Shown in pieces: positions 12,276 to 25,011 of a stretch of DNA of 64,000 nt (position 1 is its first letter; every line of letters starts with the position of its first letter). A model generated the notes under the pieces. The model saw only the letters and a list, made by a program, of their open reading frames with translations. It was not told the DNA's origin and did no database searches. A program made the translations under genes and the position numbers. This DNA comes from Oopsacas minuta (taxonomy: Eukaryota; Porifera; Hexactinellida; Lyssacinosida; Leucopsacidae): positions 247,260-311,259 of the forward strand of contig JAKMXF010000328.1 of NCBI GenBank assembly GCA_024704765.1, written 5' to 3'.

Positions 12276-13157
12276 AACATCGTCGGTTAAACTTCTACAT
12301 AAGGGAAAAGTTGCCTTTACTCTTTTCTAGGAAATGTGAAAGATAAATTTGAAAATATTTCGAGTTGACCCTTGCGGTTTTATATTTTGCTGAGTCACTT
12401 TCGCAAAATTGACCTTAAATTGCCCGAATTTCCTAACTCCTTTGGCATAGCCTCTTTAGATATATTATTTGGTAATAGTAAGTCACATATTTGCTATCGA
12501 ATGGTGTATTAGGCTAATTTCTATGTCCAAGGATACTCAAGTTATCAAGATATTTTTTGCATATTCTATCATACCCTAATAATATTACCCACCCTCCTAT
12601 TTTCCGAAGATTTGAAAATGCATAATTCTTACAAAAATGGCTATATACTCACCAAACTTAGTATAATTCTGTATCTATATCCAAATCCATCAATAGATTA
12701 CCACAAAGAAATTTACCAACTTTCCCTATCTCTTGCTCTTAACTTAGTTACCATTTATCTAGCATGGAATTATGGTCAATTATTGCATCTAAATATATAC
12801 TCAATCAAATCATTCATATTATAGAGTGATTATATTCATTTAATTTATGTATTTTTTTGAATATGGCAGAATACACGCTTAGTATTGTATTATTTCATCC
12901 TGTTTTGGTTATCCTGGACCCATTCCAGAAGATCTACTCCCAATAAAACTGGATCTATACAATCATTATGGCATGCTTAGAAATCATAAACTACTTTAAT
13001 AAAGGACTGTGGGCTGCCAGCTCGGGTCTTGGAACTTGGGTTCATTGTGCATTTATCGAGATCTCGTAAACGGCTATAGTTAGATACCCCAAATGTGTTA
13101 TTGTTGAATAGGAAGTTATACTTTTAGAGCCTATTGGTCATGTTGTCTTACCTGAAA

Positions 13158-13360
13158 GATTTGTGGAATGTGAGTTATGCGGTTTTCACACCTTTCCACA
13201 TTATGTTAATAATGTCAAAATATCGCTTCCAGGTAGAGTTAGACATGATAAAAGTGTTATTATACAATGGAATTCATGGGTAAGGAGTCATTTAGTCACA
13301 TTTCCTTACCTCAAATATTTGTGGGATGTGAGTTATGCGGTTTCACACCTCCATATAAGG
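13158..13360 (+). repeat. Short direct repeats upstream of THAP remnant
   Basis: The block tttgtggaatgtgagttatg followed by cggttttcacacct (from about 13160) recurs as tttgtgggatgtgagttatg and cggtttcacacct (from about 13319), about 159 bp apart. It is mirrored in the right arm at 18117-18319. Possibly subterminal repeats of the P-type element. Confidence 0.55.
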
Positions 13361-13449
13361 TAAAATCGTGAATATTTCGTAATTGGTACGAGTTAGTTAT
13401 GACAAATGTATAATTATCTTGTAGTCTCTTAGTTTAGCAGAACATTAGC

Positions 13450-15179
13450 ATGCCAAAGCGTTGTGCAGCTTACAATTGTGGGGTGATTACATATGTGAAC
13501 CTCATACTCCAGCTGTAAGTTTTCCTACGGATGATGAACGGAAAAGCTGGATTGAGGTAATGCCAAATGATCGTGGTAGTCTCACTGATTGAAATGAAAT
13601 GTTTGTATGTTCATCACATTTTCAATGCAATGGGTCACTGTTAAAGGTGGAAAGCGGTCGATTGGACCTCCTACCTATTTTAAGGGAGTAGCAAAATCCT
13701 GCCTGAAGCAAACCTTAACATATCCCAGGCCAACAAAGAAGGCTTCGTCTGACGTACTTGAAAATTGCAAAAGAAATATCTAAATAAATTAGATAGGATT
13801 GATAAATTTTCAATTTTTACAAACGAGGCAGCAGCACGTTATACTTCGTTTAGTGTCAGAAGCAAATGCAGGGAATTGACAATGTTTAAGCAGGATGAAC
13901 TCGGAAGAAAGGTTGTTCAATTTATCAATATCAAGGAAATTGAATCACTTTTTGGTTTCTTGCACTTGGTGAAGGCAGAGAAAGATGGCTACGCGATTCC
14001 CAAACGTTATTTCAGTCTACAGAAGAATAACCTTCTTCATAGATGATCTCAAGTTGATGAAATACTTTCTACTGTGGAGAATTATCAAGCGTCTAATTCT
14101 GATCATTTGGCGAATGTTATGTACGAGTTAAAACAAATGACATCGGAAGTGTAAGAATGTCCACAATTTCAGTTCCTAGGGGTGCAACTCGACAACTTCT
14201 TGACACCCTACAATAAAATCTGCTACACAAAGCATCTGCTTATTCTCGCTGGAGAACTTCTATGTATCTCTCCAGCAGCATACAGGATGTTAAGAAATTC
14301 AAGAACTATTATCCTTCCTTGGGAGAGATTACTTCGAGATTAGATGACGCGCAGCTTTCCGAACAACGAATTGCCTCGCATATTTGAAGTTCTCAAACCA
14401 GAGCAGCGTTTTGTCAACATTTTGTTCGATGAAGTAAAGCTAATTACAACAAGTCGCTTCAGTGCAGGTCACATAATTGGCAATGCCAATGATGCGCCTA
14501 GTGAACAAGCCACCTCAGCCCTTTGTACCGAAGTTGTTTGTCATCAAGGCGGGCCACGTTTGGTATTTGGTATCCATCTAAAGAAGAACATAAATTCAAC
14601 GGATCTCCAAAAATAATTTTGTTGGAAATTATGGAAGTCATGAAAGATGGTGGTGTGAGACCAATATCCTTTATCTGTGATAACTGCCCGCTAAATCAAG
14701 GAGTATATAAATTACTTGGTGGTCCAGGGAGAGTGGTGTTGGATGGAATCGAAGTATTTCTTTTATGCACATCATGAAGAATTTGGGAAACAATTGGATA
14801 ACAGATAAACTTCAAGAGTTATCATTTGTGGAGGACGGTACAGAATACCTCGCATGTTGGAAAGATATTCAAGCACTTAATGAAGAGGACAAAAAACCCA
14901 CTACGACTCACAAAGCTTACACATACATCAGTATTTCCTAAACCTCTCCAACGACCGAGCATACCACTCGTCTGTCAAGTTTTTCACGAAAAGACTGTTG
15001 TAGCATTAAAAGCTTTGAAAAATACGGTAAATCTCCAGGAAGGGACTATTAGGTTAATCACAATGGTCACAAATTGGTTTAAAATGATGAATGTGAAGGA
15101 TAAGTTTGGGGCAATCAATCTATGGGATCCATTTGAGCTCCATGGACACTCAACTACGAAAACTTCGACATGCTGTTAG
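13450..15179 (+). pseudogene. THAP/P-element transposase remnant, left arm
   Basis: It starts with a THAP-type C2CH finger: MPKRCAAYNCG, then WIEVMPNDR and CSSHF, with a frameshift between and a stop before NEMFVC. Downstream segments carry the P-element/THAP9 core. VQLDNFLTPYNKICY is followed by FVNILFDEVKLITT (first catalytic Asp, about 14430) and PISFICDNCPLNQGVYK (second Asp, about 14680). The later block LQELSFVEDGTEYLACWKD is followed by PSIPLVCQVFHEKTVVALKAL (about 14970). Frameshifts and stops separate at least five pieces, so it is inactive. The same sequence is present in the opposite orientation in the right arm. No P-element terminal repeat was identified. Confidence 0.82.
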
Positions 15180-15259
15180 CAATGTGTGATGTGATAGGTT
15201 CCTGTCGCTGGAAGGTGACAAATACAGTCAAGGGACAAAAGTATTCGACCACACGGGGG

Positions 15260-15530
15260 CGCTGCATTAGGTCGAATTTCGGTGTTGGCATTAGGTCGAA
15301 TTCCGTGTGTTGGCATTAGGTCGAATTGAAAATGTATCGAATTTAATATGTATGCATTAGGTCGAAATTTATATGTATGCATTAGGTCGAATTTCGTGTG
15401 TTGGCATTAGGTCGAATTTTATATGTATGCATTAGGTCGAATTTCGCGTGTTGGCATTAGGTCGAATTTTATATGTATGCATTAGGTCGAATTCCGTGTG
15501 TTGGCATTAGATCGAATTAAGACGTTGTGA
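15260..15530 (+). repeat. CATTAGGTCGAAT short-period array, left
   Basis: About nine copies of the core cattaggtcgaat are spaced about 25 bp apart. Spacers alternate between a ttcgtgtgttgg type and a tttatatgtatg type. The array starts just after a gggggcgctg motif and follows the end of the transposase remnant. The outer part is inside the identical arm; the inner ~90 bp diverges from the other arm at about one base in ten. Confidence 0.88.
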
Positions 15531-15944
15531 TAGATCGAATTTATTTAGCTATGTTGTCGATAGATCGATATAGAAAATGGATTTATAGAAACGAGAAAGT
15601 GATAGGACATTTTATTGTATTAATTATAAACCCGTACCATTGGGAGGGGATTAGGAATTTTGTTCACTACCTTATTGGTCTGGGAGTTTTCATTTGTACT
15701 CGTTACTCAGCTACCTAGGGGTGGGGATGTGGAGTCCATGCTAATTTTGTGTATGGATGGACTTTTGTTGGATTAATTATTAGAAAAGTTTGCGAAATGG
15801 CGGATCGCTGGATTTTTTGCTTTTAAAAATTTAAGGAAGCTTTCAGTGTTTCTCAAAAAATATGAATTGGCCTTAAAGATGAGATATTCATAGCTAATAT
15901 TCATTCGCTCTATCCTCAACTTCGCTAGAATAGTATTCGACCTA
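15531..15944. other. Unique centre of the palindrome
   Basis: About 0.4 kb of non-repeated sequence between the two arrays. No gene was recognised; a 63-codon frame at 15527-15718 has no known domain. Confidence 0.6.
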
Positions 15945-16225
15945 ATGCATACATATTTAATCCGACCTAATGCCAACATACGAAATTCGACCCAATGCAC
16001 ACATATAAAATTCGACCTAATGCCAACACACGGATTTCGACCTAATGCATACATATAAAATTCGACCTAATGCCAACACACGAAATTCGACCTAATGCAT
16101 ACATATAAATTTCGACCTAATGCATACATATTAAATTCGATACATTTTCAATTCGACCTAATGCCAACACACGGAATTCGACCTAATGCCAACACCGAAA
16201 TTCGACCTAATGCAGCGCCCCCGTG
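15945..16225 (-). repeat. CATTAGGTCGAAT short-period array, right
   Basis: Inverse counterpart of the left array (read as attcgacctaatg on the plus strand). The innermost units carry variants such as tccgacctaatg and ttcgacccaatg that are not found in the left array. Confidence 0.88.
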
Positions 16226-19215
16226 TGGTCGAATACTTTTGTCCCTTGACTGTATTTGTCACCTTCCAGCGACAGGAACCTATCACATCACACATTGCTA
16301 ACAGCATGTCGAAGTTTTCGTAGTTGAGTGTCCATGGAGCTCAAATGGATCCCATAGATTGATTGCCCCAAACTTATCCTTCACATTCATCATTTTAAAC
16401 CAATTTGTGACCATTGTGATTAACCTAATAGTCCCTTCCTGGAGATTTACCGTATTTTTCAAAGCTTTTAATGCTACAACAGTCTTTTCGTGAAAAACTT
16501 GACAGACGAGTGGTATGCTCGGTCGTTGGAGAGGTTTAGGAAATACTGATGTATGTGTAAGCTTTGTGAGTCGTAGTGGGTTTTTTGTCCTCTTCATTAA
16601 GTGCTTGAATATCTTTCCAACATGCGAGGTATTCTGTACCGTCCTCCACAAATGATAACTCTTGAAGTTTATCTGTTATCCAATTGTTTCCCAAATTCTT
16701 CATGATGTGCATAAAAGAAATACTTCGATTCCATCCAACACCACTCTCCCTGGACCACCAAGTAATTTATATACTCCTTGATTTAGCGGGCAGTTATCAC
16801 AGATAAAGGATATTGGTCTCACACCACCATCTTTCATGACTTCCATAATTTCCAACAAAATTATTTTTGGAGATCCGTTGAATTTATGTTCTTCTTTAGA
16901 TGGATACCAAATACCAAACGTGGCCCGCCTTGATGACAAACAACTTCGGTACAAAGGGCTGAGGTGGCTTGTTCACTAGGCGCATCATTGGCATTGCCAA
17001 TTATGTGACCTGCACTGAAGCGACTTGTTGTAATTAGCTTTACTTCATCGAACAAAATGTTGACAAAACGCTGCTCTGGTTTGAGAACTTCAAATATGCG
17101 AGGCAATTCGTTGTTCGGAAAGCTGCGCGTCATCTAATCTCGAAGTAATCTCTCCCAAGGAAGGATAATAGTTCTTGAATTTCTTAACATCCTGTATGCT
17201 GCTGGAGAGATACATAGAAGTTCTCCAGCGAGAATAAGCAGATGCTTTGTGTAGCAGATTTTATTGTAGGGTGTCAAGAAGTTGTCGAGTTGCACCCCTA
17301 GGAACTGAAATTGTGGACATTCTTACACTTCCGATGTCATTTGTTTTAACTCGTACATAACATTCGCCAAATGATCAGAATTAGACGCTTGATAATTCTC
17401 CACAGTAGAAAGTATTTCATCAACTTGAGATCATCTATGAAGAAGGTTATTCTTCTGTAGACTGAAATAACGTTTGGGAATCGCGTAGCCATCTTTCTCT
17501 GCCTTCACCAAGTGCAAGAAACCAAAAAGTGATTCAATTTCCTTGATATTGATAAATTGAACAACCTTTCTTCCGAGTTCATCCTGCTTAAACATTGTCA
17601 ATTCCCTGCATTTGCTTCTGACACTAAACGAAGTATAACGTGCTGCTGCCTCGTTTGTAAAAATTGAAAATTTATCAATCCTATCTAATTTATTTAGATA
17701 TTTCTTTTGCAATTTTCAAGTACGTCAGACGAAGCCTTCTTTGTTGGCCTGGGATATGTTAAGGTTTGCTTCAGGCAGGATTTTGCTACTCCCTTAAAAT
17801 AGGTAGGAGGTCCAATCGACCGCTTTCCACCTTTAACAGTGACCCATTGCATTGAAAATGTGATGAACATACAAACATTTCATTTCAATCAGTGAGACTA
17901 CCACGATCATTTGGCATTACCTCAATCCAGCTTTTCCGTTCATCATCCGTAGGAAAACTTACAGCTGGAGTATGAGGTTCACATATGTAATCACCCCACA
18001 ATTGTAAGCTGCACAACGCTTTGGCATGCTAATGTTCTGCTAAACTAAGAGACTACAAGATAATTATACATTTGTCATAACTAACTCGTACCAATTACGA
18101 AATATTCACGATTTTACCTTATATGGAGGTGTGAAACCGCATAACTCACATCCCACAAATATTTGAGGTAAGGAAATGTGACTAAATGACTCCTTACCCA
18201 TGAATTCCATTGTATAATAACACTTTTATCATGTCTAACTCTACCTGGAAGCGATATTTTGACATTATTAACATAATGTGGAAAGGTGTGAAAACCGCAT
18301 AACTCACATTCCACAAATCTTTCAGGTAAGACAACATGACCAATAGGCTCTAAAAGTATAACTTCCTATTCAACAATAACACATTTGGGGTATCTAACTA
18401 TAGCCGTTTACGAGATCTCGATAAATGCACAATGAACCCAAGTTCCAAGACCCGAGCTGGCAGCCCACAGTCCTTTATTAAAGTAGTTTATGATTTCTAA
18501 GCATGCCATAATGATTGTATAGATCCAGTTTTATTGGGAGTAGATCTTCTGGAATGGGTCCAGGATAACCAAAACAGGATGAAATAATACAATACTAAGC
18601 GTGTATTCTGCCATATTCAAAAAAATACATAAATTAAATGAATATAATCACTCTATAATATGAATGATTTGATTGAGTATATATTTAGATGCAATAATTG
18701 ACCATAATTCCATGCTAGATAAATGGTAACTAAGTTAAGAGCAAGAGATAGGGAAAGTTGGTAAATTTCTTTGTGGTAATCTATTGATGGATTTGGATAT
18801 AGATACAGAATTATACTAAGTTTGGTGAGTATATAGCCATTTTTGTAAGAATTATGCATTTTCAAATCTTCGGAAAATAGGAGGGTGGGTAATATTATTA
18901 GGGTATGATAGAATATGCAAAAAATATCTTGATAACTTGAGTATCCTTGGACATAGAAATTAGCCTAATACACCATTCGATAGCAAATATGTGACTTACT
19001 ATTACCAAATAATATATCTAAAGAGGCTATGCCAAAGGAGTTAGGAAATTCGGGCAATTTAAGGTCAATTTTGCGAAAGTGACTCAGCAAAATATAAAAC
19101 CGCAAGGGTCAACTCGAAATATTTTCAAATTTATCTTTCACATTTCCTAGAAAAGAGTAAAGGCAACTTTTCCCTTATGTAGAAGTTTAACCGACGATGT
19201 TTACTTTTCTCGATC
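16036..19215. repeat. Right arm of giant inverted repeat (~3.18 kb)
   Basis: Reverse complement of 12262-15441 with no difference noticed inside the arm. Past the outer end (19226) the sequence is unrelated to the Helitron helicase that continues beyond the left arm, so the two flanks differ. See the left arm for contents. Confidence 0.93.
16298..18027 (-). pseudogene. THAP/P-element transposase remnant, right arm
   Basis: Mirror copy of the remnant at 13450-15179, with the same stops and frameshifts. Sharing of every lesion shows that the duplication happened after the gene had decayed, or that the copies are kept identical or are an assembly duplicate. Confidence 0.82.
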
Positions 19216-19239
19216 CGGCCTATTAGATAGCGATAGTTA

Positions 19240-19770
19240 AGTTGGTATTCACAAATGAAAGTAAAAACTAAGTAAATACTTAGTTTTTCTGAAATCTAAG
19301 TAAAACTGAGTAAATACTTAGTTTCCCTACGGAACTAAGTATTTTTAAGTCTAGTCTTGAGGTCACTTAACTCATCATATTTTTATTATAAGAGCGTACT
19401 TTCCTAGGTTAGAAGATTTATCAAATTTAAGATTCCTTCTTGTCATCTAATTCACTTTTATTAAGTAAATTCGACTGCTGAAGTGCGTAATGATTTTACA
19501 TACTTTCGAAAGTTTATCTACTTGTTCACAAAAAGGTTAATATCTCTGTGCATATTTCAACAAACTATACAATACTTAGTTATACTCGTTGGAAACCAAG
19601 TATTTGAACTTATACTTAACTAATACTTAGTTTTACTTAGTTTTCTTTCAAAACTAAGTATATACTAAGTATTGGTTAAGTATACGTGCATTGATGAGAA
19701 CTTAGCAAAAACTAAGATTTACTTAGTTTCGAGTTAAGTTTAAGTTTAATTCAAGTAGTTTAGTGAATAA
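19240..19770. repeat. MITE-like block rich in AACTAAGTATTTACTTAGTT palindromes
   Basis: Repeated self-complementary motifs of the form actaagtaaatacttagt occur at both sides (19268-19330 and 19575-19740). The outer edges tattcac (19246) and gtgaata (about 19757) are inverse. This suggests a non-autonomous element of about 0.5 kb, with edges only approximate. Confidence 0.45.
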
Positions 19771-19774
19771 GGCC

Positions 19775-19930
19775 CCTGATGACGTAATAATTCCATGATG
19801 AGTTATCATAATTTGTACATGTGTGAATTTTTGATCCAAGACTCGAAAAGTCTAAAATACCCCTGTATGCAATATATCAGCCTGGGGAAAATGGAGTTTC
19901 TTCAATCAATCCTGGACATACGCCTACAAA
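19775..19930 (-). repeat. Foldback repeat family A, partial copy
   Basis: Contains gatgacgtaataattccatg and tggagtttcttcaatcaatc followed by ctggacatac, matching the family A blocks at 5.1-5.2 kb in the same relative order. Confidence 0.6.
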
Positions 19931-21368
19931 CATACTCTCTCTGAGAGCTTCCAACTCGGTTTCAACTCTATGACCACCTCTAACGTAGTTGTTGTCATAA
20001 GAGAGTTAATAAACATCAAGCAACATCTCAATACATAGTGGTTTACATTTAATTCGCGACACTCCTTTTTGAACATTATTGAATTAGTTTAGGGTTGAAT
20101 TCCTAATTAGACACGTTTCTTGCAAACTTCCAGCAGCACATTTGGTTGTTGATTGAATACTATATAACAAGAATGGGTCTTCGAAGAGTACAAGTGTGTA
20201 CACCAATGGCAGAATATCTTATGGAAGATATTGAAATGTCACTAATACAAGAATTTTCGCTAGTTACTAGTGTTCTGCCTGTGATTATTACTGAAAGTGT
20301 ATTCACTATTGCACTGGAATTTTGAGTTTGTAGTTATTTACTACGTAATTATTTATCAAATAATCTCTTGTTTTAAGGTCCCATTTCTTCCGAGTTCCAG
20401 CCTGTGGAAACTGATTCACATCTTTCTGTAAGCAATACATTAGATATTTCTAACAAAGTAAATTATCATTATACAATAACATACTCTCAACATTCCTTTT
20501 AACGTTAAAAAAAAGGTGGCCGTTTGTCCGGAAGAGACGATTGTCCTTAAATTTCAACAAACACAACCAACTAACATGCCATCTCCTGATCATCGCCTTA
20601 TGGCTTTCGAAACAATAACTAAAAACCCATTGCTCATACATTCACTCAAGAGATGAAAAGACTATTTAGTAGCCAGATTTCGTTCAGGGAATCAACAGTC
20701 ACTGGCTTCAATATTCTAATGCGTCACTTTGAAGATATTACAACAAAATTTGTCATCTATGATAATGCTTATAATCGACACATTTGTTTAATAAGGTAAT
20801 TATTAGTATCATAGGTCATTAACTTTCTAATATTAGAGTGAAAGAAAAATTGTCCCGAAATTCCTAGATAAACCCTTGCCAGAGATAGTTGAATAATCAT
20901 CGAGTTGAAACCAATAAGGATGCTCTCGGAATGAGACTAGTACATAATTCCAACTTCCAAATATATCAAATTACCTTGCGCAAATAGAATACTAATAAAT
21001 GTAAACATTGGCTGATATTCACTACTAATACGGATACCGACATTTCGCTCAATTTTTGATTGGTCAATTTTGTTAATAATTTAACAGGTTTTATATGGCT
21101 AAATAATGGAACTAATTTCTTGTCCTGAATTCGTTTGGTTAATTCTAACTTAAATTTAATTGCTCTACCAGTTGCTTTGCAGAAATTTGCTAAATAGATT
21201 AACTAAGTAGCTTGTATAGATTCATTTAGATTGTGGTCGAAAATATACATAGTTTATTATTAGAGGATGACATATATAATTACGTAGAAGTTATTACAAA
21301 CTGGTATAGCTTTAAGAGCAATGACTAGATCTTATTGCATTTGTTTCAAACAATTTTAGCGTTCTGGC
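19931..21368. other. Non-coding, no gene recognised
   Basis: AT-rich with only short chance frames (for example 20450-20641, minus). No motif or repeat was recognised. Confidence 0.45.
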
Positions 21369-23764
21369 TAGGGATTCTAATCTGGCCCTGGGATCCCGGG
21401 ATTAAGTATTCCAATCACGGGATTCTCAAACGAATTGATCACACTTCAAATATTGGGTTCCATTGAATTATATCGCGTTAACTTAATTGGGAAGCTGCAG
21501 AAATTATATGTAACAATGGCAATCTGATGTTCGCAGTACTCATAATATTATATCACCAATTTATACACATAAAGTATACTACATATTACTATAGTACATT
21601 CTTAACTGAACCGATATTGTAATTCTTTGGCTACATGGCAGTGAACCACGTTAGATTTCGAGAATTTAAGGGTGCACCAATTTGGACACATTATAAGCGA
21701 TCATCATGTGGAAACCTGGCAGAATGCAAGATTTGTGAGAAGAATCTAAAGTGTCATGGAGGATCAACCAAAGGTTTGCATGTCCACCTTAAATCTTGTC
21801 ATAATGTCGATTTACTAATACGTACTATTTTAGAGAGTGATATCGAAAACAAAGAACAAGAATCCAACTGAAACACAAAAGAAATTGAAAAGTTTTATAA
21901 ATGATGCCGGCCTTCCAGCAGTGCTGGCCAGAATGACCGCTTATGGCGGCCTTTCTTTTAAAATATATATTACTTCGCAGGACTTACGGAAATTTCTTAC
22001 CGCACTAGGACACTCTGTACCTAAATTTATCACCAGTATAAGAGAATTAGTTATGCAATACGGACAACAAATACGTCAAAAAAACACCCGAAAGTTAGCT
22101 AATCTTAAATCAGAAGGAAACAAATTTGGCCTTACATTGCATGAGTGGACATCACTGGGTAATAGAAGATATAGATACTTGAATATAAATGTATATGGGA
22201 GAGGTTATCTTATAAATCTTGGGTTAGTGAGATTAAAGGGAATTTTCACTGCAGAAATATCTTCGGATGCAATCTCTAATAAGCTAAGTGAATTTGGTTT
22301 AGATTATCGTCCAGATATTGTTGGCATCGCAACAAATGGTTGTGCGATGATGAAAAAACTAGTTAGAATAATACCTCCATTCCAACAATTATGCTACGCA
22401 CATGGACTCCAGCTAGTCTTACAAGACATATTCTATCGAAGCAAGCCTAAATCCAAGAATTAATCATTTCTACTACTGATCCTGATGAAGAGGAAGGATC
22501 ATTGGATAATGATGAAGAAAGTGGTGGTTTAATTGTTTTAAATACCCCTGGTCAGGAGATTTCATTAGAACTATGCGACGATATTATTGACACTGGCCAA
22601 ATACGTGGAAATGTGAAACAATTTAAGCGATCGCCATTGAAATTGAGACATTACAAATATATGTCAGAGAAACCCATCCCAATGGATTAAACTTAATCCT
22701 TGATTGTAAGACTCGATGGAGTTCTCTACTAGATATGTTATCAAAAATTATTCAACTTAAGCTACCAGTTCAAAAGGCTCTATTGGACCTTGGACCAAGT
22801 GCGGATCTAAGCGATCATGATTTCATCAAGATTGAGGCAATCGCTAAAGTTCTCACTCCAATCAATATTGCAGTAGAAGCTCTATGTAGGCGTGATGCTA
22901 CCATAATAACTGCGGAAGTAACAATAAAGTTTCTATTAAATGAGCTCAGTGTGTCTCCTTCACATTAGGCGAATTATTGAAGAGAGATACTCGATGCATT
23001 GGTTGTTATTCAACATCTCCACAATCCTCAAGCTCAAATTGAGAAAAAAGTAACAATTAACAGATTTTGTTGCGAGTTATTCTTAAGAATTAGGGAAAAT
23101 GTGGATGCTGAAGAAAATTTGAATGAAGCACAATCCACAACTACTTCAGGAAATAATTCTGAACATTCGGATCCAGGAAATGTATCCGTCCAAGAGAAAC
23201 TTCAAATTGCAATAAATGCTTCTCTATAAAATCCCCAAAAGAGTTCCCAAAAGAACTTACCACTATCAACTCATCTCAAGTATGAGCTAACAATCGCTGA
23301 ACAGACAGGGAAAAGAGATAATTTTTTGGAAGAAATTTATCAATTGCTATACATCATCCTACCAACTTCAGGCTAAATCATTCTCTTCAGCAGCGTACCT
23401 ATGCAATAGGTTTAGAAGTAGGCTCAGCGATGAAACAATAGATGCTTTGGTGTTTATTAGAAATAACATCACTAATTAGTAATAGTACACGCTTTGGGTA
23501 TCGAATCGTGATACTTTGTCGTATTTCCATTTGTTTCTATGCTACTTTCATTATTATTCTCATTCATTTTCCATTAAATTCAGTACTGAAGAACGTGAAT
23601 ATATACTCAATAATCGCCGTACAACCGAAAGCAAGCAAATTACTTGTAACTATTACAAAGAATAATCCATCAATCATAGTATTAGTATAAGCTATGTACA
23701 TATATAGAAGTAAAAAATTTAATATATTAATTAAGCATGCTCAATCCCGGGATTGGAGTCCCTA
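21369..23764 (+). mobile_element. BED-finger hAT transposon (Ac-like TAGGG ends)
   Basis: The left end tagggattctaatc (21369) pairs with the complement of the right end gattggagtcccta (ending 23764) at 12 of 14 positions. The TAGGG start is the Ac-type hAT terminus. The flanking octamers show no clear duplication, so either the insertion is old or the boundary is slightly off. The interior encodes a BED finger and a hAT transposase. Confidence 0.72.
21635..23690 (+). pseudogene. hAT transposase with BED zinc finger, broken
   Basis: The first frame (78 codons) is a BED finger: CKICEKNLKCHGG followed by LHVHLKSCH gives C-x2-C and H-x4-H. The next frame (about 21837-22463) holds the RNase H fold. 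The expected Asp of the LxLDEWTS block is His here (LTLHEWTS), and the Asp of the TDG block is Asn (IATNGCAMMKK). CYAHGLQLVLQDIF is well preserved. Two further frames (22735-23229) carry the helical insertion and linker (VQKALLDLG, VLTPINIAVEALCRRDATI). At least four frameshifts or stops plus two catalytic substitutions make it dead. No dimerisation domain is clearly readable. Confidence 0.8.
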
Positions 23765-25011
23765 ATTGCACCAATAATTAACTTCTATGATAAATTTATA
23801 ATGAAGGGTAATAATATGTAAAATAGTAAAATATCAAACTCAAAGGATACCAAAGATCGCTGTAATTCTTATTAATAGCCCAATTTGGACTGTAGTCACA
23901 TTCCCTGACAATTAATGTTCGGGGAAACATAATCACTTGGAACTTGGTGCAATCTATATTCCCTATGTAAAGATGTTCGGGAAACACTATTCATTGTTAC
24001 ACCGGATTCACATAAATATTTCAGTAATACCATTGTAAAAATAATCTAAGTTTTCGGCACAGATAGTAATTTCAGATATTTTTTTCTTTCGAAAGGTGTG
24101 AAATTCATGGTACCTTTCTTTTATAATTTTTGTTAGAGGCAGGACAAAAGTTTGACCAATCTGAGATAGTGGGATTTAGCGTTCAATACTGGCTCATTAT
24201 ACTAGGGTTGGCACAGTAAAAAGGACTAAATTTTCGACCTAGGGGTTTTTATTAATGATTAGCATTATGTTCATGATTAAATCTGTCAATAAAGTCAGAT
24301 TATGATTTTGATTATGAATTCAGGAATTATTTAATCAATTACTATCGATTACTATTGCAGGGCTTGAGAAATATCAAAATCGTGAAAAATTAAGATTTAG
24401 TATTAGTTTTCTATGACAAGAATTCTGCAATTCTGTTGAATTTTTAGACGCTAATTCTTGTGGTACAAGACGAGGTCGTGAAAATTGAGAGCCCTGCTAT
24501 TGTTATCATAATCAGCCACAATTGCACAAGCCTAACCCGAACCACATGGCTCTGAAGATAACACATCGGTTTCTTAATTCTTTGATCTTTCATAATTAGT
24601 TGTTTTTCGTAAACCTTATCATCCGTAACTATGCTATGCCAAAATAATGAGCCACCCTCCCGCAAATATATTGATTCCAAACTATGTATTAAATTGGAGA
24701 GTCGGTATTGAGAATTGGTATTTATTTACCAAAATATTTGGACGGGTGGTCAGAAAAAATTCGTACGAGTTGAACTAAAACTATTTTGTGCCTAAAATAG
24801 GCACGAGTTCACTTAAAAGTTCGAGACGAGTTGACCAAATATAAATACGAGCTAACGAAGAATTAGAACGATTTGAATCAGGTGTGAGTTTACGGGTCCG
24901 AATAATACAGTGAGCGAATCAATGATATGATTTTCAAAGATTGAGAAATATAAAGTATATAGGCAATATATACTACTATATTGCAATAGCTTTATAAATC
25001 AAAAGCTAACA
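23765..25011. other. Non-coding, downstream of CPT2
   Basis: AT-rich spacer; a 78-codon minus-strand frame at 24444-24680 has no known domain. It probably includes the CPT2 3' untranslated region near its right edge. Confidence 0.45.

Larger units (their letters stand above)
12262..15441. repeat. Left arm of giant inverted repeat (~3.18 kb)
   Basis: This arm is matched in reverse complement by 16036-19215. Paired coordinates add to 31477 throughout. Seven separate reading frames in this arm have identical translations in the other. The first mismatch outward is at 12261/19216 (a versus g after complementing), beyond which nine more bases (taataggcc, 12252-12260) agree and then similarity ends. 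Inward, identity stops near 15441, where the array units of the two arms diverge. Contents: a remnant edge of the helicase, non-coding DNA, a THAP/P-element transposase remnant and the start of the CATTAGGTCGAAT array. Confidence 0.93.

Noticed and set aside
12091-12276. 61-codon plus-strand frame
   Set aside because: Antisense shadow of the Helitron helicase Walker A region.
15176-15382. 68-codon frame over the array (and its mirror at 16095-16301)
   Set aside because: It is a translation of the CATTAGGTCGAAT repeats; periodic residues follow the repeat, not a protein domain.
15260-16225. CRISPR-like array
   Set aside because: Repeats are short and degenerate with only two alternating spacer types rather than unique spacers, and the setting is eukaryotic.
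12262-19215. Tandem pair of functional transposase genes
   Set aside because: Both copies carry the same stops and frameshifts; neither can be functional.
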